This document shows, in pieces, positions 35,077 to 44,119 of a stretch of DNA of 64,000 nucleotides. The translations under genes and the position numbers were made by a program. The notes beneath the pieces were generated by a model. It saw only the letters and a program-made list of their open reading frames with translations. It had not been told where the DNA came from and ran no database searches. Location of the stretch: contig NZ_JBMPIX010000003.1 in NCBI RefSeq assembly GCF_049341065.1, positions 1 to 64,000 on the forward strand. The letters are read 5' to 3'. Numbering within the stretch: position 1 is the first letter of the stretch; the number at the start of each line of letters is the position of its first letter. The stretch comes from Pacificoceanicola sp049341065 (lineage in GTDB: Bacteria; Pseudomonadota; Alphaproteobacteria; Rhodobacterales; Rhodobacteraceae).

Positions 35077-35709
35077 ATGGCGTTTCATGAAGTGAGATTT
35101 CCGGCGGACCTGAGCTTTGGCTCGGTTGGCGGTCCCGAGCGGCGGACAGACATTGTCCAGCTGACCAGCGGTTTCGAAGAGCGCAATACGCCCTGGGCGC
35201 ATTCGCGCAGGCGGTATGACGCGGGACTGGGACTGCGCGCGCTTGACGATGTCGAACAGCTGATCGCCTTTTTCGAGGCGCGCCAGGGGCAACTGTTTGG
35301 GTTCCGCTGGAAGGACTGGGCCGACTACAAGTCTTGTCCGCCGTCGCGCAAACCTGCCTATGGCGATCAGGTCATAGCGAAGGGAGACGGCGAGACACGC
35401 GGTTTTCAGCTGATCAAGACATATCGTTCAGGTGAGGGGGCCTATGCCCGCCCGATCACCAAGCCGGTCGCAGGTACCGTGGTCGCGGCAGTTCAGGAGG
35501 TTGAGCGGCGCGAGGGGCTTCACTTCGAGCTGAACACGGAAACCGGAGTCATCACTTTCGATGAGCCGCCTCTGGAAGGCGCCGAGATCAGCGCAGGCTT
35601 TGAATTTGATGTGCCAGTGCGGTTTGACACGGACCGGATCAATGTCAGTGTGGCCAGTTTCCGTGCCGGGCAGGTGCCCGATGTACCAGTTGTAGAGGTG
35701 CGAGTCTGA
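35077..35709 (+). CDS. Gene transfer agent distal tail protein (g12, DUF2460)
   Basis: This 210-residue DUF2460 protein is the distal tail (Dit) ring to which the baseplate binds. Family segments are FHEVRFPADLSFGSVGGPERRT and GFRWKDWADYKS. The ATG at 35077 is preferred since GGAGG lies 5-6 bases upstream; an ATG at 35065 would overlap that site. The stop overlaps g13 by one base. Confidence 0.92.
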   Translation: MAFHEVRFPADLSFGSVGGPERRTDIVQLTSGFEERNTPWAHSRRRYDAGLGLRALDDVEQLIAFFEARQGQLFGFRWKDWADYKSCPPSRKPAYGDQVIAKGDGETRGFQLIKTYRSGEGAYARPITKPVAGTVVAAVQEVERREGLHFELNTETGVITFDEPPLEGAEISAGFEFDVPVRFDTDRINVSVASFRAGQVPDVPVVEVRV

Positions 35710-36596
35710 TGTCCAACGCAGAGGCACTTCACACCCATCTGGAGAGCGGGATTGGCACCGTTTCGCGGGCCTGGGCCGTAACGCGCCGCGATGGCACGGT
35801 CTACGGGTTCACCGACCATGACCGTGACCTGAACTTCGACGGCATCACCTTTCGTGCCGATACCGGGCTTTCGGCCCGGGCACTTCAGCAGGCAACGGGC
35901 CTTTCGGTGGACAACACCGAGGCCATGGGCGCACTTACAGACACGGCAATTCGCGAAGAAGACATTGCCGCAGGTCGCTTTGATGGCGCCGAGGTTGTTT
36001 CTTGGCTCGTGAACTGGGCGGATGTTTCAGCCCGGCGGATCATGTTCCGCGGCCATATCGGCGAGTTGCGCCGGGGGAATGGTGCTTTTCATGCTGAACT
36101 GCGCGGTTTGACGGATTTGTTGAACCGTCCATTGGGACGCGTCTATCAAAAGCCTTGCTCAGCCGTGCTTGGCGACAAGGCCTGTGCCTTTGATGTGTCC
36201 CGTGCCGGGTACAGCCATGAGGGGGTGATGCTCTCGGCGCAGGATGCGCGTTCGTTCCGTTTCGAACAGCTCTCAACGTTTGAGCCGGGTTGGTTTCAAC
36301 GCGGGCGGCTTGAGGTGCTGAGCGGCGCCGCTGCGGGCCTGAGTGGCGCGATCAAGCGCGATGTCTTGGAAGCAGACGGTACCAGGCGCATTGACCTTTG
36401 GGACTCGCTTCGCGCGACCCCTGAAGCAGGGGATCAGATTCGTCTGATTGCAGGATGCGACAAGCGCTTTGAAACCTGCCGCCTCAAGTTCAACAACGTG
36501 ATCAACTATCAGGGATTCCCGGATATCCCCGAGGAAGACTGGGTCTTTGTGCACGCCTCGCAGGCCAAGACAACTGGCGGAGGTTCTCGGCGATGA
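35709..36596 (+). CDS. Gene transfer agent hub protein (g13, DUF2163)
   Basis: This 295-residue DUF2163/phage BR0599-like baseplate hub protein includes HDRDLNFDGITFRADTG and the cysteine-bearing segment CSAVLGDKACAFD. The C-terminal CDKRFETCRLKFNNVINYQGFP is the most conserved part; the paired cysteines are reported to bind an iron-sulfur cluster in the Rhodobacter particle. It overlaps g14 by 4 bases. Confidence 0.9.
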   Translation: MSNAEALHTHLESGIGTVSRAWAVTRRDGTVYGFTDHDRDLNFDGITFRADTGLSARALQQATGLSVDNTEAMGALTDTAIREEDIAAGRFDGAEVVSWLVNWADVSARRIMFRGHIGELRRGNGAFHAELRGLTDLLNRPLGRVYQKPCSAVLGDKACAFDVSRAGYSHEGVMLSAQDARSFRFEQLSTFEPGWFQRGRLEVLSGAAAGLSGAIKRDVLEADGTRRIDLWDSLRATPEAGDQIRLIAGCDKRFETCRLKFNNVINYQGFPDIPEEDWVFVHASQAKTTGGGSRR

Positions 36597-37027
36597 GCAC
36601 TGTGGTTGAGGCCGCACGCGGCTGGATTGGAACACCCTATGTCCATCAGGCCTCGGTCCGGGGAGCGGGCTGCGACTGTTTGGGTTTGCTGCGCGGTGTC
36701 TGGCGCGAGGTGATCGGGCCAGAACCCGAAAAGATTCCCGCGTACACAATGGATTGGTCAGAACCGCAGGGCGAGGAACGCCTTTGGCGCGTGGGGATGG
36801 CGCATCTGCGGCCAAAGCCGATGACCGAGGCGGCCTTGGGTGACGTGCTGTTGTTCAGAATGCGTGACGGCTCTGTCGCCAAACATGTGGGCATTCAGGC
36901 CTGTTTGGGGGCTCAGGCCTCATTCGTGCATGCCTATAGCGGGCATGGAGTGATCGAAAGTGCGCTCAGCGCACCTTGGGCGCGGCGCATTGTTGCGCGC
37001 TTTGTCCTTCCAATGGAGGCCCGGTAA
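36593..37027 (+). CDS. Gene transfer agent cell wall peptidase (g14, NlpC/P60)
   Basis: This 144-residue NlpC/P60 hydrolase is built into the baseplate to open the recipient peptidoglycan. The catalytic cysteine lies in GAGCDCLGLLRGVWRE and the catalytic histidine in SVAKHVGIQ, with the active-site scaffold VHAYSGHGV. The gene overlaps g13 by 4 bases and g15 by one. It is intact. Confidence 0.92.
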   Translation: MSTVVEAARGWIGTPYVHQASVRGAGCDCLGLLRGVWREVIGPEPEKIPAYTMDWSEPQGEERLWRVGMAHLRPKPMTEAALGDVLLFRMRDGSVAKHVGIQACLGAQASFVHAYSGHGVIESALSAPWARRIVARFVLPMEAR

Positions 37028-40000
37028 TGGCGACTATCCTTCTTTCGGCCGCAGGCGCGGCAATCGGCAGTTCGATTGGCGGCTCGGTCCTTGGGCTCAG
37101 CATGACGGCGGTAGGTCGTTTTGTGGGCGCCTCATTGGGGCGTGCGTTGGATCAACGGCTCATGGGGCAGGGCTCAGAGGCTGTTGAGACCGGCAAGATC
37201 GACCGCTTTAGGATCACCGGCGCTGGTGAAGGCGCCCCTGTGGCGCAGGTCTATGGACGAATGCGCCTAGGTGGGCATGTGATCTGGGCTACCGAGTTCA
37301 AGGAACGTGTGAAAGAAAGCGGCGGCGGCGGCAAAGGCACCCCCCAGCAGCCTCAGATCAAGAAATACAGTTATTCCTTGAGCCTCGCTCTTGCATTGTG
37401 CGAGGGGGAGATCACCGGAGTTCAGCGTATTTGGGCAGACGGCGCCGAGGTCCCGCTTCAGGATCTCAATATGCGGGTTTATCCAGGAACGTATGATCAA
37501 CTGCCTGACCCCAAGATCGAGGCCGTCGAAGGCACGGGGCAGGTGCCCGCCTATCGCGGCACCGCCTATGTGGTGATCGAAGATCTGCAACTTGAGCGTT
37601 TCGGCAACCGCATTCCCCAGTTCAGTTTTGAAGTGACGCGGCCTGATCTGCAGGACGCTACGGATGTTCCTACGGCCGTCAGCGGGGTTGCAATGATCCC
37701 CGGCACCGGGGAATACGCCCTGGCAACAGAGCCGGTCTATATGCGCTATGCTGCAAGCTCCGGGGATTTGTTCGGTGCTGGAAAGGGCGGCAAGCGGGTC
37801 GCCAATATCAACTCTCCGTCGGAAGAGCCGGATTTCAACACATCGCTGAAACAGCTGACGGATGAATTGCCAGGCTGCGGCGCGAGCTCTTTGGTGGTCA
37901 GCTGGTTTGGCAATGATTTGCGCTGCGGATCGTGCCAGATCAAGCCCAAGGTCGAGCAGGCAGAATTCGACGCCCCCAAGATGCCGTGGTCAGTCAGTGG
38001 GTTGTCGCGCGCCGACGCAGAATTGGTACCGCATTCGGCGGATCGTCCGGTCTATGGCGGAACGCCCACGGATCAATCAGTGGTGCAGGCAATTCGGCGC
38101 ATGTCAGCCGAAGGGCTGGAAGTTATGTATTATCCTTTCATCCTTATGGATCAGATGGAAGGCAACGGGTTGACAGACCCGTGGACAGGCGCGGATGACC
38201 AACCGAGCCTGCCGTGGCGCGGCCGCATTACGCTGAGCACGGCACCGGGGCGCGTGGGCTCCCCAGACGGTACGACAGGTGCCGATGCCGAAGTCGCGGC
38301 CTTTTTCGGATCAGTCACCGCAACCGATTTCACTGTTGGCGATGGCACGGTCGAATATAACGGCCCGGAGGAGTGGAGCTACAGCCGCTTCATTCTGCAT
38401 CAAGCGGCGCTTTGCGCTGCTGCCGGAGGCGTAAAAGCCTTCTGTATCGGTTCCGAGATGCGCAGTCTGACGCAAGTCCGTGGGGCGTCCGGTTTCGCTG
38501 CTGTTGCCGCGTTGAAAGCGCTGGCCGCAGAGTGTCGCGCCATGCTGGGGCCGCAGGTCAAGCTGGGCTATGCGGCGGATTGGACCGAGTATTTCGGGTA
38601 TCACCCGCAGGATGGCTCAGGCGATCTGTTCTTTCACCTTGATCCGCTCTGGAGCGATGAGAATGTCGATTTCATCGGGATCGATAACTATATGCCATTG
38701 TCTGATTGGCGCGATAGCGCGGGTCATGCTGATGCCGAATGGGGATCAATCTATAACCTCGACTATCTCAAAGCGAATATTGCCGGTGGGGAAGGTTATG
38801 ACTGGTACTATGACGGTCAGGAAGGCCGCGACGCTCAGCGCCGCGAACCCATCACCGACGGTGCCTACGATGAACCTTGGGTCTGGCGCTACAAGGACAT
38901 CCGCAACTGGTGGCAGAACCTGCACTATGAACGCATTGGTGGGGTGCGTGCCGACGATCCTACCGCGTGGGCTCCAGGTTCCAAGCCGATCTGGTTCACC
39001 GAACTTGGCTGTGCGGCGGTCAACAAGGGCACGAACCAACCGAACAAATTTGTCGATCCGAAAAGCTCTGAATCCTCGCTGCCCCACTATTCGAATGGTT
39101 TGCGGGATGAGTTGATCCAGCGGCAGTATATCCGCGCGATATATGACTACTGGGGGGATCCTGAGAACAATCCTGCCTCCGAAGTTTACGGCGGGCCGAT
39201 GATCGACATGTCCCGTGCCTTTGTCTGGGCATGGGACGCAAGGCCCTATCCCTGGTTCCCGGGCAACGATGCGCTTTGGTCCGATGGCCCAAACTATCGG
39301 CAGGGTCATTGGCTGAATGGGCGTGTCTCCGGCCGAACGCTGGCCTCCGTTGTGCGCGAAATTTGCGAGCGGGCGGGTTTGACCGGGATCGACACCAGAG
39401 CCTTGCACGGCTTTGTGCGGGGGTACATCGTGCCAACTGTCAGCGACGCCCGTCGAGCGTTGCAGCCTTTGATGCTGGCCTACGGCTTTGACGCGATCGA
39501 GCGCGACGGGACGTTGGTGTTCCGCATGCGGGACGGTGCTCAACCTATTGACATCTCGACTGAGAATCTCGCTCTCAGCGAGGATGTCGAAGGGGATCTG
39601 ATGGAAACCCGCGCCAGCGAAGTGGAAATGGCTGGGCGCGTCCGGGTCGGCTTTGTTCTTGCGGACGCGGACCATCAGGTGGCCACCGAGGAAACAGTTC
39701 TGCCCGATGAGCAAACCCACGCCGTCGCCGAAACCGACCTGTCGCTGGTGATGACACGCGGTGAAGGCCGACAGACCGCCGAACGCTGGCTTGCTGAAGC
39801 GCGGGTATCGCGCGACACCATGCGTTTTGCGCTGCCACCCTCCAAGCTGCACCTGGGCGCTGGTGACGTGGTCCGACTGCCCACGCGGTCTGGACCGGTT
39901 CTGGCGAGGATCGACAGGGTCGACGTCCTGGATCACCAGATCATCGATGCTGTGCGGATCGAACCGGACGCGTTCCAACCTTCGGAATACACTGAAGATG

Positions 40001-40962
40001 GTGTTTCCATGCGGCCATTTACAGCCGCCGTGCCGGTGACCCCGTTCTTCATGGATCTTCCGTTGATGAGCGGTGAAGAGGTTGAGCATGCGCCGCACCT
40101 CGCGCTTGCCGCCGAGCCCTGGCCTGGAACGGTTGCTGTCTATGATGCTCCGACGGATGCGGATTACGCACTGAACGGGATCATCGCGGCGCAGTCCGTC
40201 ATCGGGGTGACGGAAACTCCGCTGCATGCCGCGGGCGCTGGGCGAATTGATCGGGGTGCGCCTTTGCGCATCCGGTTGGCCACGGGCGCGCTCCAGTCGA
40301 TATCGAACGAGGCATTTCTTGCGGGCGCCAACCTGATGGCTATCGGGGATGGCACCCCGGGAAATTGGGAATTGTTCCAGTTCCGCGATGCTGATCTTGT
40401 CGAGGACGATGTCTGGGCGCTTGGCCACCGTTTGCGCGGACAAGCGGGCAGCGATGGTGTCATGCCAGAGACCTGGCCGGCTGGATCCATCGTGGTTATG
40501 ATGGATGGCGCTCCGGTGCAGATCGCCCTTGCGGCTGCGCAGCGACGACTTGAGCGCCACTTCAGGATTGGTCCGGCCCGCAGACCGTATGACGATCCGA
40601 CCTATGTGCACGAAGTTCACGCCTTTGATGGCAATGGTTTGCGGCCCTATCGCCCTGCGCACCTGCGTGTGACAGAGGCCGCCGGTGACCTTTCCGTCAA
40701 CTGGATCCGCCGCACCCGGATCGAGGGCGATCCTTGGGATCTGTTCGAAGTGCCATTGGGCGAGGAGTCTGAACTCTATGTGGTTCGCGTTCTTCAGTCT
40801 GACACGGTCGTGCGGGAAGAGCAGGTCACTGCGCCAGAATGGACCTATTCGGCGGGTATGCAAAACGCCGATGGCCTCAGCGGGCTTTTCACGATCGCGG
40901 TGGCGCAGGTCTCTGCCCGCTTTGGTCCCGGTCCTTTCGCAACTCAGGTCTTCAACCGATGA
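37027..40962 (+). CDS. Gene transfer agent megatron / host specificity protein (g15)
   Basis: This 1311-residue baseplate protein is the largest of the cluster. It has an N-terminal glycine-rich hydrophobic stretch, a GTA TIM-barrel domain in the first half (LGYAADWTEYFGYHPQDG and DFIGIDNYMPLSDWR are typical), and a phage tail-3 module plus beta domains in the second half. It attaches the particle to the cell envelope of recipients. The start at 37027 overlaps g14 by one base, and the stop overlaps a small downstream gene by 4 bases. No frameshift was seen along its nearly 4 kb. Confidence 0.95.
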   Translation: MATILLSAAGAAIGSSIGGSVLGLSMTAVGRFVGASLGRALDQRLMGQGSEAVETGKIDRFRITGAGEGAPVAQVYGRMRLGGHVIWATEFKERVKESGGGGKGTPQQPQIKKYSYSLSLALALCEGEITGVQRIWADGAEVPLQDLNMRVYPGTYDQLPDPKIEAVEGTGQVPAYRGTAYVVIEDLQLERFGNRIPQFSFEVTRPDLQDATDVPTAVSGVAMIPGTGEYALATEPVYMRYAASSGDLFGAGKGGKRVANINSPSEEPDFNTSLKQLTDELPGCGASSLVVSWFGNDLRCGSCQIKPKVEQAEFDAPKMPWSVSGLSRADAELVPHSADRPVYGGTPTDQSVVQAIRRMSAEGLEVMYYPFILMDQMEGNGLTDPWTGADDQPSLPWRGRITLSTAPGRVGSPDGTTGADAEVAAFFGSVTATDFTVGDGTVEYNGPEEWSYSRFILHQAALCAAAGGVKAFCIGSEMRSLTQVRGASGFAAVAALKALAAECRAMLGPQVKLGYAADWTEYFGYHPQDGSGDLFFHLDPLWSDENVDFIGIDNYMPLSDWRDSAGHADAEWGSIYNLDYLKANIAGGEGYDWYYDGQEGRDAQRREPITDGAYDEPWVWRYKDIRNWWQNLHYERIGGVRADDPTAWAPGSKPIWFTELGCAAVNKGTNQPNKFVDPKSSESSLPHYSNGLRDELIQRQYIRAIYDYWGDPENNPASEVYGGPMIDMSRAFVWAWDARPYPWFPGNDALWSDGPNYRQGHWLNGRVSGRTLASVVREICERAGLTGIDTRALHGFVRGYIVPTVSDARRALQPLMLAYGFDAIERDGTLVFRMRDGAQPIDISTENLALSEDVEGDLMETRASEVEMAGRVRVGFVLADADHQVATEETVLPDEQTHAVAETDLSLVMTRGEGRQTAERWLAEARVSRDTMRFALPPSKLHLGAGDVVRLPTRSGPVLARIDRVDVLDHQIIDAVRIEPDAFQPSEYTEDGVSMRPFTAAVPVTPFFMDLPLMSGEEVEHAPHLALAAEPWPGTVAVYDAPTDADYALNGIIAAQSVIGVTETPLHAAGAGRIDRGAPLRIRLATGALQSISNEAFLAGANLMAIGDGTPGNWELFQFRDADLVEDDVWALGHRLRGQAGSDGVMPETWPAGSIVVMMDGAPVQIALAAAQRRLERHFRIGPARRPYDDPTYVHEVHAFDGNGLRPYRPAHLRVTEAAGDLSVNWIRRTRIEGDPWDLFEVPLGEESELYVVRVLQSDTVVREEQVTAPEWTYSAGMQNADGLSGLFTIAVAQVSARFGPGPFATQVFNR

Positions 40963-41249
40963 GACCGGTACTGTCGGGCGACGTGAGCGCCGCGGCGCGG
41001 GCACTGTTAGCAGTGCCCGCGTCTGCGCGTGGCAGTCTGGCCAAACGGCTGGTGATCCAAGCAGAGGCAGCGGACCAGTATCGTCGAAAACTGGGCAAAG
41101 CCCATCCCTTTTGGGGGAACGGTACCCTGATGGCGGCGGCTTTGGGGCGCTGCCCCTTACCCGCCGAGCGGCGTATGGACGATCCGGACTATGCCGAGTG
41201 TTTCGTGACGGTTCTGGAGGCATTGCGCGACAGGCGAAACGCGATCTGA
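40959..41249 (+). CDS. Small conserved gene coupled to the end of the gene transfer agent cluster
   Basis: This 96-residue protein has no recognised domain. It starts MRPVLSGDVSAAARALLAVP, is rich in Ala/Arg, and is predicted helical with two Cys (CPLP, AECF). The start overlaps the g15 stop by 4 bases, so it is part of the same transcription and translation unit. Its tie to the particle is from position only; a role in release, regulation or as a minor component is possible. The spacing to the convergent DksA-type gene is 13 bases. Confidence 0.75.
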   Translation: MRPVLSGDVSAAARALLAVPASARGSLAKRLVIQAEAADQYRRKLGKAHPFWGNGTLMAAALGRCPLPAERRMDDPDYAECFVTVLEALRDRRNAI

Positions 41250-41262
41250 GCGCAGGGCGGTC

Positions 41263-41601
41263 TCAGCCCCGTGCACAGGAAATGCAGCGGGTGGCGGTTG
41301 GATCCAGCTCCAGACGCTTGGGCGCGATTTCGTCGCCACATTCGTTGCAATACCCGAACTCCTCCTCTTTCAAACGATCCAAAGCCGCCAGCAAGGCCCG
41401 CCGCAGCCCGTCACGGCGCGCTTGCGTTGCCTTGGCCATGGATTGGTTCAGCAGAGCATCCTGACGGGACAACCGCCCAACTGCCTGCTGATCCAGTACC
41501 ACAGTGGATTGCCCCTGCAGCCCGCGTGCGTCCTCAATGTCCAGCTCGGCCAGTCGCGCTTCGATCAGGTTCTGGAACCGAAGTGTTTCTGTCTCATCCA
41601 T
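41263..41601 (-). CDS. TraR/DksA family zinc-finger protein
   Basis: This 112-residue protein has a coiled-coil N-terminal half and a C-terminal zinc finger (CNECGDEI ... CISC), as in DksA/TraR proteins that bind the RNA polymerase secondary channel and adjust stringent-response transcription. The DxxDxA tip motif is not obvious (SRQDALL may serve). The start at 41601 (MDETETLRF) has AGGGA suitably placed; an in-frame ATG at 41619 is the alternative. It is divergent from cysE, which begins at 41685. Confidence 0.88.
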   Translation of the reverse strand: MDETETLRFQNLIEARLAELDIEDARGLQGQSTVVLDQQAVGRLSRQDALLNQSMAKATQARRDGLRRALLAALDRLKEEEFGYCNECGDEIAPKRLELDPTATRCISCARG

Positions 41602-41684
41602 TTTTGCAATCCCTGCCATCACGGATTTGCGTTTCGCCTGACGCAGACTATCTGTTATCGTGACCTCGTCAAAGGAGAGTTGAG

Positions 41685-42494
41685 ATGGCTGAAACGCGCG
41701 CAAAATTGGCCGAAGTCGATCCGGTCTGGGCCCGCATCGTTCGCGAGGCAGAAGAGGCCGTAAAAGCCGAACCGCTTCTTGGCGGAATGGTGCATTACTC
41801 GATCCTGCACTACCCAACGCTGGAGCAGGCGCTGGGCTTCCGGATTTCCCTGAAGCTTGCCAATGGCGAGATGTCCGAACAGATCCTTCGTGAAATCTGC
41901 GACGAAGCCCACAAGGCCGACCCAGATATTGCGCAAGCGGCGCGCGCTGACATCGTTGCGGTCTACGATCGTGATCCGGCCTGCCATCGCTATTTGCAAC
42001 CGTTGCTGTTCTTCAAAGGGTTTCAGGCCATTCAGGCCTATCGCGTCGCGCATTGGCTGTGGAAACAGGGACGCAAGGATATGGCCTATTTCTTCCAGAT
42101 GCGCAGTTCTGAAACCTTTGGAATCGACATCCATCCGGCGGCCCGTATCGGGCGCGGGATCATGATCGACCACGCCCATTCCATCGTGATTGGTGAAACT
42201 GCGGTGGTCGGCGACAACGTGTCGATGCTGCATTCGGTAACGCTTGGCGGGACCGGAAAGGAAGAAGAGGATCGTCATCCCAAGATCGGCAATGGCGTGT
42301 TGATCGGCGCGGGTGCGAAAGTTCTGGGCAATATCCGCGTCGGCGATTGCTCGCGGATCGCCGCGGGCTCTGTCGTGCTGCACGATGTGCCGGAGTGCAC
42401 CACGGTTGCGGGCGTGCCAGCCAAGATCGTTGGGAAAGCCGGCTGTCCGCAGCCGTCCATCAACATGGACCAACTGTTGCGCGACAGTGTCTGA
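41685..42494 (+). CDS. cysE: Serine O-acetyltransferase
   Basis: This 269-residue enzyme uses acetyl-CoA to make O-acetylserine, the first committed step of cysteine synthesis. It has an N-terminal helical domain followed by the left-handed beta-helix of hexapeptide repeats (FGIDIHPAARIGRGIMIDHAHSIVIGET). HSIVIGETAVVGDNVSM and the catalytic His-containing GIMIDHAH are as in CysE. A GGAGAG site lies just upstream. A hairpin lies between it and the convergent pdhC. Confidence 0.95.
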   Translation: MAETRAKLAEVDPVWARIVREAEEAVKAEPLLGGMVHYSILHYPTLEQALGFRISLKLANGEMSEQILREICDEAHKADPDIAQAARADIVAVYDRDPACHRYLQPLLFFKGFQAIQAYRVAHWLWKQGRKDMAYFFQMRSSETFGIDIHPAARIGRGIMIDHAHSIVIGETAVVGDNVSMLHSVTLGGTGKEEEDRHPKIGNGVLIGAGAKVLGNIRVGDCSRIAAGSVVLHDVPECTTVAGVPAKIVGKAGCPQPSINMDQLLRDSV

Positions 42495-42547
42495 CTGCCA
42501 AGCCAAAGCGGCTTAGGCATCACTTCGGAAAGGTACCAGCTTTGCGG

Positions 42548-42568
42548 CATGGGGGTATGGCCCCCATG
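42548..42568. terminator. Hairpin between convergent cysE and pdhC
   Basis: CATGGGGG (42548-42555) pairs perfectly with CCCCCATG (42561-42568) over a 5-base loop, immediately before the pdhC stop codon at 42574. There is no T-run on either side, so it is a weak or factor-assisted terminator at best. Confidence 0.4.
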
Positions 42569-42573
42569 TCCAC

Positions 42574-43869
42574 TCAGGCAAGCATGGCCATCGGGTTTTC
42601 AATATTGTCGACGATCGCATTGAGCAGGTCGGCCCCCAAGGCACCGTCGATCACCCGGTGATCCACGCTCAGCGTCACTGACATGACAGTGGCGACTCCC
42701 AATTCCCCATCAGCACCGACCACGGGTTTTTTGACGCCCGCGCCGACGGCCAGAATGGCGCCGTGCGGCGGGTTGATTACCGCGTCGAAATTGTCGATGC
42801 CGAACATACCGAGGTTCGAGATGGCAAAGCTGCCGCCCTGATATTCATGCGGCGCCAGCTTGCGATCCCGGGCGCGGGCCGCCAAATCTTTCATTTCTGC
42901 GGACAGCGCCGAAAGGCTCTTGAAATGCGCATCCCTGAGAACCGGGGTGAACAGCCCGCCTTCGATCGCCACAGCCACCGCCACATCGGAGGGGGTCAGT
43001 TGCAATATTCGATCCCCCGCCCAGACCGCATTGGCGGCGGGCACCTGTTGCAGCGCGTTTGCGCAGGCCTTGATGATAAAGTCGTTGACGCTCAGCTTGA
43101 CGCCGCGGGCGTCTAACTGATTGTTCAACTGGCTGCGAAACGACAGCAGTGCGTCTAGGCGGATGTCGCGGCGCAAATAGAAATGCGGGATGGTTTGCTT
43201 GGCTTCGGTCAGCCGTGCGGCGATGGTTTTGCGCATGCCATCAAGCGGAATTTCCTTGTACTCCCGATCCTGATACATCGCGGCGACAGCATCGGAGGAG
43301 ATCGCCGGAGCGGCGGAGGGGGACGCAGCAGTTTTCGTCGCGGTCGCGACAGGTTGCGCTGCGGGGGCAGCGCTTGCAGTTTCCACATCGGCTTTGACGA
43401 TCCGTCCATGCGGGCCAGAGCCTTTGATCTGCGACAGGTCCAGACCCTTGTCGGCCGCAATGCGGCGCGCAAGGGGAGAGGCAAATATCCGGCTGCCGTC
43501 AGCGGATTCCGGAGCAGGGGGGGCGGCTTTGTCGGAGCCCCCTTCGGGGGCCGCCTCCGCAGCCGCTGTTGCCTCAGCCTGCGGCTGCGGGGCAACGGGC
43601 GCGTCGCTTATGTCGCTGGCGCTTTCGCCTTCTTCCAGCAGCACGGCGATAGGGGTGTTCACCTTGACGTCTGCAGTGCCCTCGGTGATCAGGATCTTGC
43701 CAATCGTGCCTTCGTCCACCGCTTCGAATTCCATCGTGGCTTTGTCGGTTTCAATCTCGGCAATTACGTCGCCGGACTGGACGCTGTCGCCCTCTTTGAC
43801 CAGCCATTTGGCGAGCGTGCCTTCCTCCATCGTGGGCGAGAGGGCGGGCATGAGAATTTGTGTGGGCAT
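42574..43869 (-). CDS. pdhC: Pyruvate dehydrogenase complex E2, dihydrolipoamide acetyltransferase
   Basis: This 431-residue E2 core transfers the acetyl group to CoA. It has an N-terminal lipoyl domain (lysine in ETDKATMEF), a flexible Ala/Pro/Glu linker, a peripheral subunit-binding domain (FASPLARRIAADKGLDLSQIKGSGPHGRI), a second linker and a catalytic domain with the HxxxD motif DHRVIDG. Its lipoyl coding sequence shares long identical stretches with that of pdhB. The gene starts 1 base after the small upstream gene, within the pdhA-pdhB-pdhC operon. Confidence 0.96.
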   Translation of the reverse strand: MPTQILMPALSPTMEEGTLAKWLVKEGDSVQSGDVIAEIETDKATMEFEAVDEGTIGKILITEGTADVKVNTPIAVLLEEGESASDISDAPVAPQPQAEATAAAEAAPEGGSDKAAPPAPESADGSRIFASPLARRIAADKGLDLSQIKGSGPHGRIVKADVETASAAPAAQPVATATKTAASPSAAPAISSDAVAAMYQDREYKEIPLDGMRKTIAARLTEAKQTIPHFYLRRDIRLDALLSFRSQLNNQLDARGVKLSVNDFIIKACANALQQVPAANAVWAGDRILQLTPSDVAVAVAIEGGLFTPVLRDAHFKSLSALSAEMKDLAARARDRKLAPHEYQGGSFAISNLGMFGIDNFDAVINPPHGAILAVGAGVKKPVVGADGELGVATVMSVTLSVDHRVIDGALGADLLNAIVDNIENPMAMLA

Positions 43870-43870
43870 A

Positions 43871-44119
43871 TCAATTTTCCTCGATCAGGCTGAGGATGTC
43901 ATAGGGTTTGCGCGGCGTCTGACCGCGCGCCAAACGGGCCACCGCGTCGCGCAGACCAGTGCGATGCGCGGCGATCCATTCATAGGCTTCTTGATGGCTG
44001 GGCCGCTCGTTCGGGCGCAGCCCCTCCATCAGGCATTCGGGCACATAGGCGCGGCCTGCCTCTGTCGCGATGCGATAGGCTTCGCGGGCAACGTCCCGGC
44101 CCTGGACCTCGACGCTCAT
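43871..44119 (-). CDS. Small protein of unknown function in the PDH operon
   Basis: This 82-residue protein (MSVEVQGRDVAREAYRIATE) is predicted all-helical and charged, with no recognised catalytic motif; it resembles short uncharacterised (DUF5076-like) proteins of the group. It overlaps the pdhB stop by 4 bases and ends 1 base before pdhC, so it is made together with the complex. A structural or regulatory role at the E1-E2 interface is only conjecture. Confidence 0.78.
   Translation of the reverse strand: MSVEVQGRDVAREAYRIATEAGRAYVPECLMEGLRPNERPSHQEAYEWIAAHRTGLRDAVARLARGQTPRKPYDILSLIEEN

Noticed and set aside
38746..41223. An 825-residue minus-strand frame opposite g15
   Set aside because: It is entirely antisense to the intact baseplate gene with no ribosome-binding site or domain.
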